64,000 bases of DNA from Micromonospora inositola. GTDB lineage: Bacteria > Actinomycetota > Actinomycetes > Mycobacteriales > Micromonosporaceae. Each line of letters opens with the position of its first letter. Position 1 is the first letter of the stretch. The stretch spans positions 6,536,001-6,600,000 of the forward strand of contig NZ_LT607754.1 in the NCBI RefSeq assembly GCF_900090285.1, in the 5' to 3' direction. This document shows positions 1 through 8,788 of this stretch, piece by piece. The notes under the pieces were generated by a model, which was given only the letters and a program-made list of their open reading frames with translations, was not told the DNA's origin and did not search any database. The position numbers and the translations under genes were made by a program.

Positions 1-2
1 CG

Positions 3-86
3 GCCACCCGCACTGGCCTCGCCGCGGTTAGCGGCCGCATCGCCGATCAGGTGCCGGTGTCCACGACGGCGGGGCTCGCCGCCTGA
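3..86 (+). CDS. 3' end of an unidentified protein (partial)
   Basis: An open frame runs from the window edge to a TGA at 84-86 and encodes 27 residues rich in Ala, Val and Gly. The start and body lie outside the window, so no family can be named. A 12-bp perfect hairpin follows 55 nt later, as expected after a gene end. The frame is short enough to be fortuitous. Confidence 0.3.
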   Translation, partial: ATRTGLAAVSGRIADQVPVSTTAGLAA

Positions 87-140
87 GTCACACCCCCGCG
101 CCGCGTCAATCCGATGCCGCCACACGAGAGACCCCTGAAG

Positions 141-175
141 GTCCTCGCCGGCCGCATCGACCCGCCGGCGAGGAC
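141..175. terminator. Hairpin between convergent genes
   Basis: A perfect 12-bp inverted repeat (141-152 with 164-175) has an 11-nt loop. It lies between the plus-strand gene end at 86 and the minus-strand yggT end at 326. There is no U-tract, which is common for actinobacterial intrinsic terminators. It could serve both strands. Confidence 0.5.
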
Positions 176-325
176 GCTCGGCTGTGCCGGCACGTTGGGG
201 GGGCTGTCGGCAGCGTCGATACTGCTGAACGTGAGCGCACGGCCGAGCCACAGGGTTCGAAGGACGCCGACTCACGACATTGGTCGACCGCTAGATCTTC
301 AGACGCCCCGTTCGGCGTGCGGGGG

Positions 326-604
326 TCAGCTGATTAGTTGGCGGATCACCACGATCGCGATGAACACGACGATGAACGCCAAGTCGATCGAGACCGTGCC
401 CAACCGCAACGGGGGCAGGAACCGCCGAACTGGAGCAAGGATCGGCTCGGTGACCGCTCGCGCTCCGGCGGACAGCCGCGACCGGATCGACCCGGGCGCC
501 GAGGGACCGGCGAGCGCCACGCTCCAGTCGAGCACCACGCGGGCAACCAGCAGCAGCTGCATCAGCAGCAAAATCAGGCTCACGATGCCGAGCACAGGAC
601 CCAT
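326..604 (-). CDS. yggT: YggT family membrane protein
   Basis: This 92-residue protein has two hydrophobic segments (about residues 3-28 and 72-90) separated by a basic loop. The loop carries the family signature of Pro-Val-Arg-Arg-Phe-Leu-Pro-Pro followed by a Gly and then Ile-Asp-Leu-Ala-Phe near the second membrane segment. Length and topology fit single-repeat YggT proteins, small membrane proteins that in actinobacteria usually sit between sepF and divIVA in the division cluster. Neither neighbour is present here: upstream is only a lysA fragment, so this copy is displaced or orphan. Its biochemical role is not known. The family call is firm; a division role is inference. Confidence 0.85.
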   Translation of the reverse strand: MGPVLGIVSLILLLMQLLLVARVVLDWSVALAGPSAPGSIRSRLSAGARAVTEPILAPVRRFLPPLRLGTVSIDLAFIVVFIAIVVIRQLIS

Positions 605-719
605 GAGATTCCCTCCAGAACCAGTTTGACCCAGCTCAACTGTGCGTCACCTTGTGGTGAATCCGCTGAGCGACAAGCTGTTACTCATGGCTGAACGCGC
701 CGTACAGCGGGGTTGTCCT

Positions 720-1156
720 CTACCTCGCCGGCCGACTGCTGTTCCTGCGGCTTGCCGTCCGATCCGCCCCGCCAGCGCAATTCGCCGCCGTCGGCGTGGC
801 CCTCCTCCTGCTACCGGCGGAGCAGACGCTGAGCGCCGGGCCCTCCCGCTCGATCCAGCGCAGCACCGCCCGGCAGGCCAGGGCCTTGGCGGCGTACGCC
901 ACGTTGGCCGCCCCGAACGCCGCCGCGTACTCGCGACAGCGGGCACGCACGTCCTCCGCGTCCAGCACATAGGTCGGCGTGCGACACCGTGCCGAACGTC
1001 AACCAGCCGGCCGAACTCCTCGGCGATGTCCGTCAGCGCAACGCCACCCACGCGGATCCCGCCGGACTCGCATCTGGTGGTCGCCGGCCACAGACGCACG
1101 GGCAGGCGCGGTGGCAGCGACGCCCGTGACGGCGGGATCGCGTCCAGCAGGGTCAT
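720..1156 (-). pseudogene. lysA: lysA (diaminopimelate decarboxylase) 5' fragment, frameshifted
   Basis: A start codon at 1156 has a strong GGGGGAGGA ribosome site. About 45 codons follow, resembling the N-terminus of diaminopimelate decarboxylase (Leu-Trp-Pro..., Gly-Gly-Ile-Arg-Val-Gly-Gly-Val, Ile-Ala-Glu-Glu-Phe-Gly). Near 975-1000 the homology shifts frame and continues as Tyr-Val-Leu-Asp-Ala-Glu-Asp, Tyr-Ala-Ala-Lys-Ala and Ser-Val-Cys-Ser-Ala-Gly. About 26 nt of unrelated sequence then interrupt before a Gly-Glu-Leu remnant near 790, after which similarity ends. The Lys of the Ala-Lys-Ala segment corresponds to the PLP lysine. About 130 of some 460 residues remain and the catalytic C-terminal half is absent, so no enzyme can be made. 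A functional lysA must lie elsewhere. Confidence 0.7.
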
Positions 1157-1912
1157 GATTCCTCCCCCGCTTGGGTCAGATCCGGCTGCCGCAGCAGCAG
1201 ATGGGTAATGCACCTCCGACTCCCGCCACGGCGCGATGCGCAACCACATCCGGCACCCGACCAACTCGGTGCTACGCCGTGCCTCTGGATCGGAGGTCCT
1301 GAGGGCCACGCCTCACGGTGCCGCACGATCCCGCCCAAGCGCGAGAATCAATACGCAATCGCTACGGCTCTCCCCGTTTTCTTGACGCTCTAGCGACGCC
1401 GGCAGGCGCCAGGGGGCCGGCGCGACCGCCCGGCGCCACCATCGCGGCGGCCGAACACGACAGCGGGCTTGCCATCGAACGGTGGGCAGCTACGCGGACA
1501 AGCCGTGCCGGTGGAGCCGGCTGACCGTCAGAACCAGCCCCCGGAAGGCCGGTGCCACGTCGCGGACCGGGAGACCCGCTCTGACCTGCGGTGGGAGACA
1601 TCCGGGTGGCGCTGTGAGCCGCTGTGAGCGGGGACCGTGTTCGCCAGAGCACACAAACGCGGGTTTGAGGGTGCGGAAACTCTTCCCGCCCGGCCCGTGC
1701 CGGGCACCCGGGAGGTTCCGCCCGCCGCCGGGCCCGGACATCGTCGGGCCGCCACGAGCTGGACGCCTCGGGTGCCGCGCAGTGCTTGGTGCGCTGACAC
1801 CTCATCGAACACCGCAACCCGCGAGGGAGGACGAGCTCCTCCCGAGGCCGGTGCGGCTCGCGCGCGTCCCGTTCTCCGCGCCCGGCGGCGGTCCCCTTGA
1901 CCGCCCGCTAGC
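1157..1912. other. Non-coding leader region upstream of the secretion operon
   Basis: No convincing gene was seen on either strand. Open frames here have no recognisable protein similarity or credible start. The region contains a tandem CTGTGAG motif at 1612-1628 and several GC-rich inverted repeats. It probably carries the promoter of the operon starting at 1966. Confidence 0.4.
1611..1629 (+). promoter_or_regulatory. Tandem CTGTGAG motif
   Basis: Two direct copies of GCTGTGAGC are spaced 10 nt apart (CTGTGAG at 1612-1618 and 1622-1628). One helical turn between copies suits side-by-side binding by a dimeric regulator. The same heptamer recurs four times in the other long leader region at 9672-9882. 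Confidence 0.4.
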
Positions 1913-1948
1913 GCCCCGCCGCCCCGCCCCTGGTGACGGCGGCGGGGC
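1913..1948 (+). promoter_or_regulatory. Start-proximal hairpin of the pilin gene
   Basis: A perfect 11-bp stem (1913-1923 with 1938-1948) has a 14-nt loop. It ends 17 nt before the ATG at 1966, directly before the GGAGGTGA ribosome site. It is one of a series of such hairpins in this locus. Confidence 0.5.
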
Positions 1949-1965
1949 CGGAGGTGACCCCACTC

Positions 1966-2352
1966 ATGTCCCGCATCCCGGCACTCCTGCGTTCCCTCAC
2001 CCACCACCGCACCGTCCGCCTCGCCGGCCGGACTGCCGCCGTCGCGGCTCAGGTCGCCCTGTTCCTGTCCGATCCCGGGGCGGCGTTCGCCGACACCGGC
2101 GAGCCGGTGTTCCTGGCGGTGAACTCGCTGCCGGTTGTGATCGGGAACCTGCAGACGTGGCTGATGGGCATCCTCGCCGCCGTCGCCACCCTGTTCCTCG
2201 TCCTGGCCGGCGTGTACTGGGCTACGGCCGGGGGTGACCCGGCGCAGGTCGACAGGGCCAAGGGCGCGCTGAAGAACGCCCTGGTCGGTTACGGCCTGGC
2301 GGTTCTCGCGCCGGTGTTGCTGCAGGTCGTTCAGGGCATCGTCGGGGGCTGA
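1966..2352 (+). CDS. VirB2/TrbC-like pilin subunit
   Basis: This 128-residue protein begins with a long cleavable-type leader (Arg-rich start, hydrophobic stretch, Ala-Phe-Ala before Asp). Two strong hydrophobic segments of about 20 residues follow, separated by a short loop containing Gly-Gly-Asp-Pro-Ala-Gln-Val-Asp. This layout is that of VirB2/TrbC pilins: signal peptide, two membrane helices and a small polar loop. The ATG at 1966 is preferred over the in-frame GTG at 1933 because GGAGGTGA lies 8 nt ahead of it. It is the first gene of the cluster, followed 8 nt later by TrbL/VirB6 and then PrgI, VirB4 and VirD4 homologues. It would be the surface fibre or membrane channel subunit. The family assignment rests on topology and context. 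Confidence 0.65.
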   Translation: MSRIPALLRSLTHHRTVRLAGRTAAVAAQVALFLSDPGAAFADTGEPVFLAVNSLPVVIGNLQTWLMGILAAVATLFLVLAGVYWATAGGDPAQVDRAKGALKNALVGYGLAVLAPVLLQVVQGIVGG

Positions 2353-2359
2353 TGCCGTT

Positions 2360-3277
2360 ATGGGTTGGCTTCTCGATCAGATCCTGGACTGGCTGGCAGC
2401 GGCGATCCTGGCCTGTCTGGACGCGCTGTTCGGGGTGATCAGCAGCGCGCTGCTGATCACCCCGAACGTCACCGCGCTGCCGCAGGTGCAGGCGTTGACC
2501 GGCCGTTCGGTCCTCGTCGTGGACACCGTGTTCGTCCTGGCGTTCGTCGCCGCCGGCGTGCTCGCCATGACCGCCGGCGGCAGCGAGGGCTCCCGCTACA
2601 CCGTCAAGGACCTCATCCCCCGCTTGATCGTCGGGTTCGTCGCCGCTCACTTCTCGCAGCTGTGGTGCGGCATGCTCATCGACCTCGCCAACGCCCTCAC
2701 CGCCGCCCTGACCACGCCCGAGGGTGACAGTGACGGAGCGCTGCAAGCGATCAAGGCCCACATCACCGCCGGGCAGGACAAGACCGCGGTGTTGCTGTTC
2801 GTCGTCTGCGTGGCCATCATCGCGGTCCTTCTGGCCAGCACCGCGTTCAGCGTGATCGTCCGGTTCGCCGTCGTGCTGGTGCTGACCGCGTTCGCTCCCC
2901 TGGCCCTGGCCTGTCACGCCCTGCCGCAGACCGACCCGATGGCCCGGCTGTGGTGGCGCTCCTACGCCGGCACCCTCGCGGTGCCGGTGGTGCAGGGGTT
3001 CACCCTCTACACCGGGCAGTGGATGCTCACCGACCCCGACAACCTGCTGCCCGTGCTCGGGCTGCCGGTGGAACCGGGCGGGGTGATCAACCTGTTCGTG
3101 GTCATGGTCATGCTGTGGACCACGCTGCGGGTGCCCGCCCTGATGCGCCGCTTCGTCTCCACAAGCGGCGGTGGCGGGGGCGCGAACATGCTCGGCACGG
3201 CGGTGCGGGTGATCGTGGTGCAGCAGGCCACCCGGTCGATACACGGCCTGGGCCGGATCCGGGCGATGACCCGATGA
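2360..3277 (+). CDS. TrbL/VirB6-like polytopic membrane protein
   Basis: The product has 305 residues and about six hydrophobic segments (near 10-35, 55-72, 90-115, 145-170, 175-195 and 235-255) separated by short loops. It has a Gly/Ser-rich stretch before a basic C-terminus. Size, helix number and position just before a PrgI-VirB4 pair match TrbL/VirB6 channel components of type IV secretion systems. It would form the inner-membrane pore with the VirB4 ATPase. The stop overlaps the next start as ATGA, indicating translational coupling. Sequence motifs in this family are weak, so the call depends on topology and neighbours. Confidence 0.7.
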   Translation: MGWLLDQILDWLAAAILACLDALFGVISSALLITPNVTALPQVQALTGRSVLVVDTVFVLAFVAAGVLAMTAGGSEGSRYTVKDLIPRLIVGFVAAHFSQLWCGMLIDLANALTAALTTPEGDSDGALQAIKAHITAGQDKTAVLLFVVCVAIIAVLLASTAFSVIVRFAVVLVLTAFAPLALACHALPQTDPMARLWWRSYAGTLAVPVVQGFTLYTGQWMLTDPDNLLPVLGLPVEPGGVINLFVVMVMLWTTLRVPALMRRFVSTSGGGGGANMLGTAVRVIVVQQATRSIHGLGRIRAMTR

Positions 3278-4245
3278 GCCGCCACGACCGGGACGCCGAG
3301 CCGGGGCGGGCGCGGATGCCCGCCGATGTCGACGCCCCCGACAAGGTGCTCTACGGGCTCACGTTCCGGCAGCTGGCCATCCTCGCCATCGCCGCCCTCG
3401 CCTTCTACGGTGCATGGCGGGCCCTGCACGACCTGCTGCCGGCGCCGGTGCTGCTCGGCGCGGCTGTCGTCACGGGTGGGCTGGTGTTCGGCATCGCCGT
3501 GGGCCGCCGCGACGGGCTGTCCCTGGACGTGTGGCTACTCGCCGCCGTGCGGCACTCGCGGGCACCGCGGGCGCTGTCGACCACCGACACGACGTCGAAG
3601 ACACCGGACTGGGTGCAAGCCCCGAAGAGCACGGTGATGGTGCCCGCGCCGTTGAAGCTGCCCGCCGACGCGATCGCCGACAGCGGGGAGATCCGACTCG
3701 GTGGCGCCCGGGCGGCGATGGTCGCCGCCACCAACGTCAACCTCGCCCTGCGGACCCCGGCCGAGCAGGCGGCGCTGGTCGACACGTTCGGCCGGTGGCT
3801 CAACTCGCTGTCCACGCCGACGCAGATCGTCGTGTCCGCGCAGCCGGTCGACCTGCGCTCTCACGCGCGCAAGCTCACGCAGGCGGCGGACGACCTCCCG
3901 CACCCGGCCCTCGCGGACGCGGCGGCCGATCACGCCCGGTTTCTCGACGATCTGGCGCAGCGGCGGGATCCGCTGCGGCGGCAGGTCCTCATCGTCACCC
4001 GCACCGGCGCGGGGGAGCGGGGTGAGCACGCCGCCCGCCGCCGCGCTGACGACACCGTCCGGGCGCTGTCCGGCCTCGGCGTCGCCACCCGCGCCCTCGA
4101 TGGGGCAGCGGTCACCGCCGCGATCGCCGCGGCGGCCGACCCGTACCGGCCGCCGCGTCCTGGTTGCTTGGCCGCACCCGACACGGTCATCAGCTCACCC
4201 CGGTCGGTTGAGCGGGGACCGCGCAGAAAGAAGCGACGGACATGA
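3274..4245 (+). CDS. PrgI-family membrane protein of the secretion system
   Basis: The protein has 323 residues. The first 90 resemble PrgI-family proteins: a short polar start with Asp-Lys-Val-Leu, then Gly-Leu-Thr-Phe-Arg-Gln-Leu, then two adjacent membrane segments (about residues 35-50 and 57-75) and a Gly-Arg-Arg-Asp-Gly turn. The remaining 230 residues are cytosolic and unrecognised, with a C-terminus ending in several Lys/Arg. PrgI is the usual immediate partner of VirB4-type ATPases in Gram-positive type IV systems. Translation is probably coupled on both sides, with ATGA overlaps to TrbL upstream and VirB4 downstream. The long C-terminal extension may dock to the ATPase; that is inference. 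Confidence 0.7.
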   Translation: MSRHDRDAEPGRARMPADVDAPDKVLYGLTFRQLAILAIAALAFYGAWRALHDLLPAPVLLGAAVVTGGLVFGIAVGRRDGLSLDVWLLAAVRHSRAPRALSTTDTTSKTPDWVQAPKSTVMVPAPLKLPADAIADSGEIRLGGARAAMVAATNVNLALRTPAEQAALVDTFGRWLNSLSTPTQIVVSAQPVDLRSHARKLTQAADDLPHPALADAAADHARFLDDLAQRRDPLRRQVLIVTRTGAGERGEHAARRRADDTVRALSGLGVATRALDGAAVTAAIAAAADPYRPPRPGCLAAPDTVISSPRSVERGPRRKKRRT

Positions 4246-6035
4246 GGATTCCCAGAAAGTCCACCACCACCAACCGAGCCGCCTTACCCACCGGGGTGGC
4301 GGCCGCGGTCGCTCCCGCATCGGTGGAGGTCACCCCGCGGATGCTGCGGGTCGGCGACGGCTACGCCGCCACCCTCGTGGTCACCGGCTACCCGGCCGAG
4401 GTCGGCCCCGCCTGGCTGGAGCCGCTGCTGTCCTGGCCGGGCCGGCTCGACCTGGCCCTGCACATCGACCCGCTACCGGCGCCGGTCGCAGCATCACGGT
4501 TGCGCACCCAGCGGGCCCGGTTCGAATCATCCCGGCGGGCTGACAGCGGACGAGGCAAACTGCCCGACCCTGCCGTCGAGGCGGCAGCGGACGACGCGGC
4601 GGACCTCGCCCAGCGTCTCGCCCGCGGGGCGGCGAAGCTGTTCCGCGTCGGCCTTTACCTGACCGTGCACGCCCGCACCGAGGACGAACTCCTCGAGGCC
4701 TGCGCGCAGGTCAAGGCCGCCGCCGCGTCGACCCTGATCGAGGTGCAACCCGCCACGTGGCGGCACCTGGCCGGATGGACCACCACCCTGCCCCTCGCCA
4801 CGGACTCGCTGCAGATGCGGCGCACCATGGACATCGCGGCCCTAGCCGCCGCGTTTCCCCTCGCCAGCGCCGACCTGCCCGCGCCGCTGCCCGGCGACCC
4901 GCCGACCGAGGGCGGAGTGCTCTACGGGGTCAACCCGGACTCCGGGGGCATCGTGTGGTGGGACCGGTGGGCACAGGAGAACCACAACTCCGTCGTCCTC
5001 GCTCGCTCCGGCGCCGGCAAAAGCTACTTCGTCAAACTCGAGATCCTGCGGAACCTGTACCAAGGGGTTCAGATCGCAGTCATCGACCCCGAGGACGAGT
5101 ACCTGCGACTCGCCGACGCCGTCGGCGGGGCCATCGTGCGCCTCGGCGTCGCGGGAGTGAGAGTCAACCCCCTCGACCTGCCCGCCGGCGACAGCCGCCC
5201 GGACGTGCTCACCCGCCGCGGCCTGTTCCTGCACACCCTCACCTCGGTGCTGCTCGGGCAGCAGCCGCCGCCGGCCGAACGCGCCGCCCTGGACCGGGCG
5301 ATCCTGGCCGTCTACCGGCAGGCCGGCATCACCGCCGACCCGGCCACCCACCACCGCCCAGCCCCGCTGCTGCGCGACCTCGCCGCCACGCTCGACGGCG
5401 ACGCGGACCCCGCGGCGCGGCAGCTCGCCGCCCGGCTCGCCCCCTGGGTCGAAGGGTCGTTCTCCGACCTGTTCGACGGGCCGACCACCACCCGCCCGGA
5501 GGGGCATCTGGTGGTGTGGTCGCTGCGGCACCTGCCCGACGAGCTGCGCACCGTCGGCACGCTGCTCGCCCTCGACTCCATCTGGCGCGACGTTGACGCC
5601 CCCGGCCGGGCCCGCATGGCCACCCGCCGGCTCGTCGTCGTCGACGAGGCGTGGCTGCTCATGCGCGACGGCGAAGGGGCACGGTTCCTGTTCCGCATGT
5701 CCAAGGCAGCCCGCAAGCGCCACGCCGGCCTGACCGTCATCACCCAGGACGTCGCCGACGTCCTCGGCACCGACCTCGGCCAAGCCGTCGTCGCCAACGC
5801 CGCCACCCAGGTGCTGCTCAAGCAGGCCCCCCAGGCCATCAACGCCATCGGCGACGCGTTCGGCCTCACCGCCGGGGAACGGGGGCTGCTGCTCGCCGCC
5901 CGAGTCGGCCAAGGGCTGCTGATCTCCGGCACCAACCGCAGCAGCTTCGAGGCCATCTCCTCCGACGCCGAGCACCTGCTGTGCACGACGCGGCCTGCGG
6001 AGCTGGCCGACCTCGACGACGAGGAGGACCTGTGA
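4242..6035 (+). CDS. VirB4/TraC-like secretion ATPase
   Basis: This 597-residue VirB4-family ATPase powers substrate transfer and pilus assembly at the membrane. The Walker A motif Ser-Gly-Ala-Gly-Lys-Ser lies near residue 255 and is followed by an Asp-Pro-Glu-Asp-Glu segment typical of the family. The Walker B strand Leu-Val-Val-Val-Asp-Glu-Ala-Trp is near residue 465, and a Thr-Gln-Asp sensor motif follows about 35 residues later. The N-terminal 230 residues are the divergent VirB4 docking domain. Length is slightly below the classical VirB4 (about 780), as in other actinobacterial copies. The gene overlaps its neighbours at both ends (ATGA and GTGA), placing it in the middle of one operon. 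Confidence 0.9.
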   Translation: MRIPRKSTTTNRAALPTGVAAAVAPASVEVTPRMLRVGDGYAATLVVTGYPAEVGPAWLEPLLSWPGRLDLALHIDPLPAPVAASRLRTQRARFESSRRADSGRGKLPDPAVEAAADDAADLAQRLARGAAKLFRVGLYLTVHARTEDELLEACAQVKAAAASTLIEVQPATWRHLAGWTTTLPLATDSLQMRRTMDIAALAAAFPLASADLPAPLPGDPPTEGGVLYGVNPDSGGIVWWDRWAQENHNSVVLARSGAGKSYFVKLEILRNLYQGVQIAVIDPEDEYLRLADAVGGAIVRLGVAGVRVNPLDLPAGDSRPDVLTRRGLFLHTLTSVLLGQQPPPAERAALDRAILAVYRQAGITADPATHHRPAPLLRDLAATLDGDADPAARQLAARLAPWVEGSFSDLFDGPTTTRPEGHLVVWSLRHLPDELRTVGTLLALDSIWRDVDAPGRARMATRRLVVVDEAWLLMRDGEGARFLFRMSKAARKRHAGLTVITQDVADVLGTDLGQAVVANAATQVLLKQAPQAINAIGDAFGLTAGERGLLLAARVGQGLLISGTNRSSFEAISSDAEHLLCTTRPAELADLDDEEDL

Positions 6036-8530
6036 GGCCACCAGAAGTCCTGTCGTTGCTCGTATCGCCGTCACCGGCGCCCGGCCCGCCCGGGCCGGGC
6101 GCCGGCCTCGTCGTGCCTGCGACCGGGCTCAGCCGCTGGGTCGCCGACGTCGCCGACTGGTCGGTGCAGCGGCCGTGGCTGCTCGCTGTGGCCGCGGCAT
6201 GGTTCATCGCCTGCGTCGCCGGCCGTAACCTGCTCGACCTGTGGCGGCACCGCCGGCACGCCGACAATGCCCGCGTGGTGACGATCGCCCCGCCACCGCA
6301 GGTCGACGCCACCGGCGCCGCGGCGCTGTGGGCGAACCTGGCCGGCACCTTGACCCCGTCCCGGCGCCGCCGGCTGCTTTACGGCAGCCCGTACGTGGTG
6401 TGGCAGTACACGTGGACCGGGCGGCGGCTGCTGATTTCGATCTGGGTGCCTGGCACCGTGCCGCGGGGTGCGGTCGAGGCGGCGGTGCGGGCCGCGTGGC
6501 CCGGTGCCGCGACCACCACCGAGGCGGCTGGCCCGCCGATTCCGCTCGAGGTGCGTGCCGCGGTGGGCGGGCACCTCCTGCCCACTGCCGCGGAATGGCT
6601 GCCCTTCGCGACCGATCATGACAACGATCCGCTGCGGGCTCTGATGTCGGCAGGATCCGGACTCAAGGCCAACGAGCACGCCTGCGTGCAGGTCCTCGCC
6701 CGCCCCGCCACGGCCCGCCGTGCGGCGAGGGCGCGGCGGGCGGCCGGGCGGCTGCGTGATGGCAAGACCGCCGTCCCGATGATCAATGCGGCGGCGCCGC
6801 TGCTGTGGCTGATCGAACTGTTCCTTCCTGGCCGCAGCGGCGGCTCCCGGTCGACCGTCCCGGCCGGACGCCGCGACCCCGGCGTCGAGCGGGACGTGCG
6901 GGCGATCCTGGACAAGACCTCCCACCCGCTGTGGCAGACCGGCATTCGCTACGCCGTCGCCAAGAACAGCCAGCGCAGCGGAACCGACCCGCAGGGCCGG
7001 CTACGGGCCGTGGCGGACGCGGTCGCCTCCAGTTTCGCCGTCTACGCCGGCCGCAACCGTCTCGCGCTCCGGGCCCGCATGTCCTCGGCGGTCGCGGTCC
7101 TTGCCCGCCGTCGCCTCGGTGCGGGGTTCCTGACCTCGACGCCGGAGCTGGCCGCGTTCGCCGCGCTGCCGCAGGACTTGGCCGTGCCCGGCCTGGACAG
7201 GGCGCGGGCGAAGTCCATGCCCGCCCCGGTGGCCGTGCCCACCGGCGGTCGTGGCGCGAAGGTCCTCGGTGACGCGGAGGTCGGCGGCCACGCGGTGGCC
7301 CTGGCGGTGCCGGATGCGAGGTATCACACGCACGTGATCGGATCCACGGGCTCCGGGAAGACGACGCTGCTGGTCAACATGGCCGTTGACGACATCAGAG
7401 CGGGCCGCGGGACGGTGGTCATCGACCCGCACGGGGACATGGTCCTGGACATCCTCGACCGGCTCCCCGCCGACGTCGCGGACCGGGTGGTGCTGTTCGA
7501 TCCCGACCAGCCCAACCCGCCGACGCTGAACCCGCTGTCCGGCGACGACCCCGACCTGGTGGTCGACAACCTCGTGTCGATCTTCGGGAACATCTTCGCC
7601 AAGGCGTGGGGACCCCGGATGGACGACGTGATGCGGGTGGCCTGTCTGACCCTGCTGCGCCACGCCAACGTCACCCTTCAGCACATCCCTCCGCTGCTCA
7701 ACAGCGCGCAGTTCCGGTCGGCGATGACGGTCAACCTCGACGACCCGGCCGGGCTGTCCGGGTTCTGGCAGTGGTACGACGAGCTCAACCCCGCGCTGCG
7801 CTCCCAGGTCATCGGGCCCGTCCTCGCCCGTCTGCGGGCGTTCCTGCTGCGCGATTTCGTCAAGCGCACCATGCGCTACCCACGCTCCAGCTTCGACATG
7901 GGCAAGGTCCTCGACGGCGGTGTCCTGCTGGTGCGCATCCCCAAAGGCACCCTGGGCGAGGACACCAGCAAGCTGCTCGGCTCCCTCGTCCTCGCGCAGG
8001 TGTGGCAGGCCGCCACCGCCCGGGCGAAGACCGCGCCCGAGCGTCGCCGGGACGCGACCCTGATCATCGACGAGGCGCAGAACTTCCTCACCCTCGCCAA
8101 CTCGCTGGACACGATGCTCGCCGAGGCCCGCAAGTACCGGCTGTCCCTCGTCCTGTCCCACCAGGACCTCGCGCAGTTCCCCCGCGACCTGCTCGCCGCC
8201 GCCTCCGCCAACGCCCGCAACAAGATCTACTTCTCGTGCGCGCCGGAGGATGCTCGAGTCCTCGCGCGGCACACCCTGCCCGAACTCGACGAGCACGACC
8301 TGACCCACCTCGACGCCTACACCGCCGTCGCCCGCCTCGTGGTCAACGGCCGGCAGACTCCAGCGTTCACCCTGAAGACGCGTCCACCAAAGCCGGTCGT
8401 GGGTGAGGCCACCGCCATCCGGCAGGTCGCTGCCGCCTCGGTGCCACCCCAGGACACCAGCGCCATCGACGACCTCGTTGAGCAGCACTCCCGACGGGGC
8501 GGCCAACCCAACAAGGGCCGCCGGCGGTAA
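6032..8530 (+). CDS. VirD4/TraD-like coupling ATPase
   Basis: The protein has 832 residues with one or two N-terminal membrane segments (about residues 48-65) and a central domain of unclear function. The motor domain has Walker A Gly-Ser-Thr-Gly-Ser-Gly-Lys-Thr near residue 440, followed by Val-Ile-Asp-Pro-His-Gly-Asp, a hallmark of TraD/TraG coupling proteins. Walker B Leu-Ile-Ile-Asp-Glu-Ala-Gln is near residue 677 and a Ser-His-Gln-Asp motif follows. Such ATPases recruit DNA or protein substrates to a type IV channel. The GTG start at 6032 overlaps the VirB4 stop; longer in-frame sequence upstream belongs to the VirB4 coding region. Substrate identity cannot be told, since no relaxase is present. 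Confidence 0.9.
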   Translation: MRPPEVLSLLVSPSPAPGPPGPGAGLVVPATGLSRWVADVADWSVQRPWLLAVAAAWFIACVAGRNLLDLWRHRRHADNARVVTIAPPPQVDATGAAALWANLAGTLTPSRRRRLLYGSPYVVWQYTWTGRRLLISIWVPGTVPRGAVEAAVRAAWPGAATTTEAAGPPIPLEVRAAVGGHLLPTAAEWLPFATDHDNDPLRALMSAGSGLKANEHACVQVLARPATARRAARARRAAGRLRDGKTAVPMINAAAPLLWLIELFLPGRSGGSRSTVPAGRRDPGVERDVRAILDKTSHPLWQTGIRYAVAKNSQRSGTDPQGRLRAVADAVASSFAVYAGRNRLALRARMSSAVAVLARRRLGAGFLTSTPELAAFAALPQDLAVPGLDRARAKSMPAPVAVPTGGRGAKVLGDAEVGGHAVALAVPDARYHTHVIGSTGSGKTTLLVNMAVDDIRAGRGTVVIDPHGDMVLDILDRLPADVADRVVLFDPDQPNPPTLNPLSGDDPDLVVDNLVSIFGNIFAKAWGPRMDDVMRVACLTLLRHANVTLQHIPPLLNSAQFRSAMTVNLDDPAGLSGFWQWYDELNPALRSQVIGPVLARLRAFLLRDFVKRTMRYPRSSFDMGKVLDGGVLLVRIPKGTLGEDTSKLLGSLVLAQVWQAATARAKTAPERRRDATLIIDEAQNFLTLANSLDTMLAEARKYRLSLVLSHQDLAQFPRDLLAAASANARNKIYFSCAPEDARVLARHTLPELDEHDLTHLDAYTAVARLVVNGRQTPAFTLKTRPPKPVVGEATAIRQVAAASVPPQDTSAIDDLVEQHSRRGGQPNKGRRR

Positions 8531-8737
8531 GGGCGACGTGTTCACGCTCGTCGCTGACGGTCCGTCCGGTGTCTGTCAGCGGCAGGTTCCGGGGTTTCCG
8601 CTTGTCCTTCCGCACGGGCTTCACGCGCCCTTCACCAAGGGTCACCCCTCGAGAGGCAGCCAGTACCGGCATGTGGCCTGTCAGGGCAGCACACAGTCCG
8701 TGACCGCGGGCCTTCGTCTTCGCCGCCAGTTCCCGAC

Positions 8738-8756
8738 ACCCTCCGCACAGGAGGGT
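8738..8756 (+). promoter_or_regulatory. Start-proximal hairpin, replication-relaxation gene
   Basis: A 7-bp perfect stem (8738-8744 with 8750-8756) has a 5-nt loop and ends 32 nt before the GTG at 8789. It lies in a 258-nt gene-free stretch after the coupling ATPase. It is the weakest member of the hairpin series. Confidence 0.35.
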
Positions 8757-8788
8757 TCATTCCTTCTACCTCCCCAAGGAGAACGCTC

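Noticed and set aside
249..262. GGTTCGAA, resembling a tRNA T-loop, as a possible attachment site.
   Set aside because: No acceptor stem, anticodon arm or CCA context could be built around it, so it is not a tRNA.
2222..8545. Very long open frames on the minus strand opposite the secretion genes (about 340, 410 and 514 codons).
   Set aside because: They mirror genuine plus-strand genes with clear motifs. In DNA this GC-rich, antisense frames stay open by codon bias, and these show low-complexity composition and no recognisable domain.
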